From Cytobacillus oceanisediminis (lineage in GTDB: Bacteria > Bacillota > Bacilli > Bacillales > Cytobacillaceae), in assembly GCF_022811925.1 (NCBI RefSeq), contig NZ_CP065511.1, forward strand, positions 3,093,501 through 3,157,500: 64,000 bases of DNA. Direction: 5' to 3'. Position numbers and translations under genes: made by a program. Position 1 is the first letter of the stretch. Each line of letters starts with the position of its first letter. The notes beneath the pieces are model-generated. The model did no database searches. It was not told the origin of the DNA and saw only the letters and a program-made list of their open reading frames with translations. Positions 61,751-64,000 of this stretch are shown piece after piece.

Positions 61751-61777
61751 ATTATTTATCGTTTTTCAATAAATAAT
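61751..61777. promoter_or_regulatory. AT-rich palindrome upstream of DUF2975-HTH
   Basis: ATTATTTAT-N9-ATAAATAAT about 40 bases upstream of the operon start. Possible operator for the HTH protein. Confidence 0.4.
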
Positions 61778-61921
61778 TAATGTTTTTTATTATTTTTTTA
61801 TTGAAGAAAAGGTAAATAACGTTCCAAATAACTAAAGGAATATTCTTTTACAGAGAAAAATTAATCAAATCAGGAGGGCTATTGCTTTTCTTCTTACTTC
61901 TCAGAATCGCCTGCACACCAT

Positions 61922-61953
61922 CAAAAAAACCCGGCCCACTCAGGCCAGGCTTT
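61922..61953 (-). terminator. Terminator after the M20 peptidase gene
   Basis: AAACCCGGCC/GGCCAGGCTTT stem (one mismatch), with T7 on the minus strand. Confidence 0.75.
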
Positions 61954-61965
61954 AACGTTCCTATT

Positions 61966-63114
61966 CTACACTTTGCTTAACCTCTCGATCGTTCTTGCCA
62001 GTAAAGCCGTTCGCTTCGGAAACGTTTTTAAATCGATATACTCATCTGTCTCACTGTGGGAAAATTCTCCGAGCGGCCCCATGCCGTCCACCGTTGGGAC
62101 TCCTTCAGTGGATGTATATGCTGCATCCGAACCTCCGCCGGTGCTGACTTCCCTAATAGACATTCCAAGTTCTTCCCCTGCAGCCTTTATTTCCTCAATC
62201 AATTTGTCCGTTCCTGCGACTTTTTCCATTGGCGGTCTTCCAATTTTACCTGATAAGCTGGTTTCTGTTCCCTGCACTTCCTCCTCCTCTGCAATTTCTG
62301 TGATTTTTGCAGTAATCTCCTTTGCCTGTTCCATGTTCTTTACCCGAACATCCACTTGCGCTTCTGCATCCGGGGCGACGGTATTGGAAGAGATGCCGCC
62401 GTCAATTAAGCCCACATTGACCGATAAGCCTCTCTCGTAATCATTTAAATCATGAAGTTTAACTACTTTATGTGCCAGTTCATCGATGGCGCTTCGTCCT
62501 CTTTCGGGTTCAACTCCGGCATGGGCACTTTTTCCTTTAACATCAAAGATAAATCTTCCAATTCCCTTTCTTTCTGTGACTATGCCGTCATCGGGCCTTC
62601 CGGATTCAACGACAAGTGAGAATTTTTTTCCTATCGACGCCTCTTTAATAATGGCTTTTGATTTTCGTGATCCGATTTCTTCATCACTATTAAAAATCAG
62701 GTGTACATTTTTATATGCGTCCGAGCCTCTTTCCTTAAGAAGTTTCAATGCGTACAAAACAGATACATGGCTTGCCTTTTCATCACTCACTCCCGGTCCA
62801 TAGGCTTTATCCCCAATCATTTTAAATGGGCGTTTTTCTGCTTCTCCCTCAGGAAATACAGTATCCATGTGGGCAATAATGATGATTTTGGGGTCACTAT
62901 CCTTTTCAGCTTTTATCTCCAGATGGTCTCCATACTGTGATTCACGGTGAACAAGAACATCCATATCCAAATCCTCAAATTCCTTTCTCAAAACAGCGCC
63001 AACCTTGTCCACTCCTTCTTTATGATAAGAGCCGCTGTCTATATTCACCAATTCCTCAAGCAAGTTCATCATTTCCGGCATTTTGTCTTCCAAATACGCT
63101 TCATATTGATTCAA
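61966..63114 (-). CDS. M20 family metallopeptidase (carboxypeptidase G2-like)
   Basis: 382 residues from TTG 63114 (AAAGGAG upstream). Zinc ligands and the catalytic Glu appear in IIIAHMDTVFPEG, NSDEEIGSRKS and ESGRPDDG. The dimerisation domain contains GKSAHAGVEPERGRSAI, and the last ligand lies in GEFSHSETDEYI. It resembles glutamate carboxypeptidases that trim C-terminal Glu from peptides or folate-like compounds; the substrate is not certain. Next to gamma-glutamyltransferase, which suggests glutamyl compound use. Confidence 0.9.
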   Translation of the reverse strand: MNQYEAYLEDKMPEMMNLLEELVNIDSGSYHKEGVDKVGAVLRKEFEDLDMDVLVHRESQYGDHLEIKAEKDSDPKIIIIAHMDTVFPEGEAEKRPFKMIGDKAYGPGVSDEKASHVSVLYALKLLKERGSDAYKNVHLIFNSDEEIGSRKSKAIIKEASIGKKFSLVVESGRPDDGIVTERKGIGRFIFDVKGKSAHAGVEPERGRSAIDELAHKVVKLHDLNDYERGLSVNVGLIDGGISSNTVAPDAEAQVDVRVKNMEQAKEITAKITEIAEEEEVQGTETSLSGKIGRPPMEKVAGTDKLIEEIKAAGEELGMSIREVSTGGGSDAAYTSTEGVPTVDGMGPLGEFSHSETDEYIDLKTFPKRTALLARTIERLSKV

Positions 63115-63145
63115 TGAATTCACTCCTTTTCAAATAATCACAGGG

Positions 63146-64000
63146 TTAAGCTTCGTTAATTCCAATGGCTGATCCTGGCCTGCTTGAATCAGCAGCACCA
63201 TGCAGCTTACCAGTTTTGTGATCCATAAGGATCGCCTGGACATTCCCAATGGGTCTGTCCGTATCATCAAACTGAAATCCCATTTTGCGGAGCTTGCCAA
63301 TTTCACTTTGGCCAATACCTTGTTCAGACCAGACATCTGGTCCTACACTGTTATAAATCCTGGGTTCTTCAATTGCATCTTTTATATCCATTTCAAAGTC
63401 GAGAATATGGCTGATAACTTGTGAAACTGAAGCAACAATAGTAGGTCCGCCAGGAGAGCCCAGCGTTAAAACAGGCACCCCATCTTTGAATACTATTGTA
63501 GGCACCTTCGCGCTGACCGGCTGTTTATTTGGTGCCAGGCTATTAATATGATCTGGTTCCGGTGTAAAATCCGTCAAATCATTGTTCAGCAAAAATCCGT
63601 ACCCTGGTACCATGATGCCTGAGCCCATAATATGCTCATTCGAAGACGTGCAGGCTGCAATGTTCCCCCATCTGTCAGCAACAGTAAAATGCGTAGTATC
63701 TTTTCCTGTTTGATGCACTTTTACTTCGCCCTTGGGACGATCGCTGCCCTGGAACTTCCAGGGGTTGCCGCAGTCAATTTCCGGATTTCTCGATTTCCAG
63801 TCAATCTTTCCCCGCCGTTCTTCTAAATACTCTTTTTGAAGCAGGCCTTCAACCGGAATTTCAGAGAAATTAGGATCTCCCATATAAGCCAGCTTATCAG
63901 TGAATGCTAATCTCATTGCCTCTGAGAATAAATAATACTTTTCCCAGGAAGATGCTTCATACTTGTTAAGTTCAAACCCTTCCAGTATTCCTAAAAGCTC
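63146..64000 (-). CDS. ggt: Gamma-glutamyltransferase, C-terminal part (5' end outside window)
   Basis: 284 residues visible, the frame being open at the right edge. The autocatalytic cleavage site and nucleophile Thr lie in KDTTHFTVADRWGNIAA. They are followed by the small-subunit motifs SNEHIMGSGIMVPGYGFLLN, LTLGSPGGPTIV and DAIEEPRIYNS. The enzyme cleaves gamma-glutamyl bonds of glutathione or poly-gamma-glutamate and is normally secreted; the signal peptide would be outside the window. Confidence 0.93.
   Translation of the reverse strand, partial: ELLGILEGFELNKYEASSWEKYYLFSEAMRLAFTDKLAYMGDPNFSEIPVEGLLQKEYLEERRGKIDWKSRNPEIDCGNPWKFQGSDRPKGEVKVHQTGKDTTHFTVADRWGNIAACTSSNEHIMGSGIMVPGYGFLLNNDLTDFTPEPDHINSLAPNKQPVSAKVPTIVFKDGVPVLTLGSPGGPTIVASVSQVISHILDFEMDIKDAIEEPRIYNSVGPDVWSEQGIGQSEIGKLRKMGFQFDDTDRPIGNVQAILMDHKTGKLHGAADSSRPGSAIGINEA

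Overview
The window looks like a chromosomal stretch of a spore-forming Bacillaceae (Cytobacillus/Mesobacillus/Neobacillus-like, moderate GC, strong AGGAGG-type ribosome binding sites, frequent TTG/GTG starts). Evidence for this is two tricistronic germinant-receptor operons, a mannitol PTS operon with an MtlR activator, a Zur-type zinc-starvation ribosomal island with a perfect Bacillus Zur box, GlpP, TatA/PhoD and many small Bacillus-type proteins. The species call is inference. No tRNA, rRNA, insertion sequence, prophage or CRISPR array was seen.

Layout. 0-7 kb: end of a GntR-type regulator, a 52-bp tandem repeat array (11 units), then the mannitol operon mtlA-mtlR-mtlD (leftward) with a palindromic operator candidate. 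7-15 kb: a DUF2243 pair, germinant operon 1 (B-A-C order), a cupin protein, a FrnE/DsbA oxidoreductase whose first catalytic Cys codon is TGA, a second 11-unit 52-bp array related to the first, and a DUF3231 protein. 15-22 kb: small accessory genes (ADP-ribosyltransferase-like, cysteine desulfurase, VOC proteins, parvovirus-type phospholipase A2-like protein, EamA transporter, acetyltransferase) mixed with gene remnants. 22-25 kb: a probable macrolide-inducible resistance operon: sigma-A promoter, an ErmDL-like 14-residue leader peptide, two intrinsic terminators, an RlmA-type 23S rRNA methyltransferase and an ABC-F ribosome protection protein.

25-33 kb: a phosphoesterase cluster read leftward as glpP, a secreted calcineurin-type phosphoesterase, tatA and Tat-exported phoD. 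Two related copies of a leader block, each with a long terminator-like hairpin, lie just upstream of the two phosphoesterase units; a remnant of the glpP tail marks the duplication. This suggests, as inference, glycerol-3-phosphate-dependent antitermination of teichoic-acid scavenging genes. 33-37 kb: an epimerase-like SDR, a class D beta-lactamase divergent from a MocR regulator, and a hypothetical protein. 37-42 kb: a leftward operon for the D- to L-amino-acid N-succinylation pathway (RpiR regulator, M20 hydrolase, GNAT succinyltransferase, N-succinylamino-acid racemase, YkvI-like transporter). 42-46 kb: germinant operon 2 (A-B-C order), whose first start codon lies inside a terminator-like hairpin. 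46-51 kb: isoaspartyl dipeptidase and a YfcC transporter behind a near-perfect sigma-54 promoter, divergent from a sigma-54 activator. 51-54 kb: zinc-starvation island (S14, L31B, a small unknown protein, a FAD protein, L33) with two Zur boxes. 54-60 kb: TetR-controlled ABC exporter with two operators, and a YibE/F pair. 60-64 kb: DUF817, a YozG-type HTH/DUF2975 pair, an M20 peptidase and the 3' part of gamma-glutamyltransferase.

Start codons given here were often moved from the longest possible reading frame to the codon best placed behind a ribosome binding site. All family assignments are from reading the translated sequence; no database search was run.
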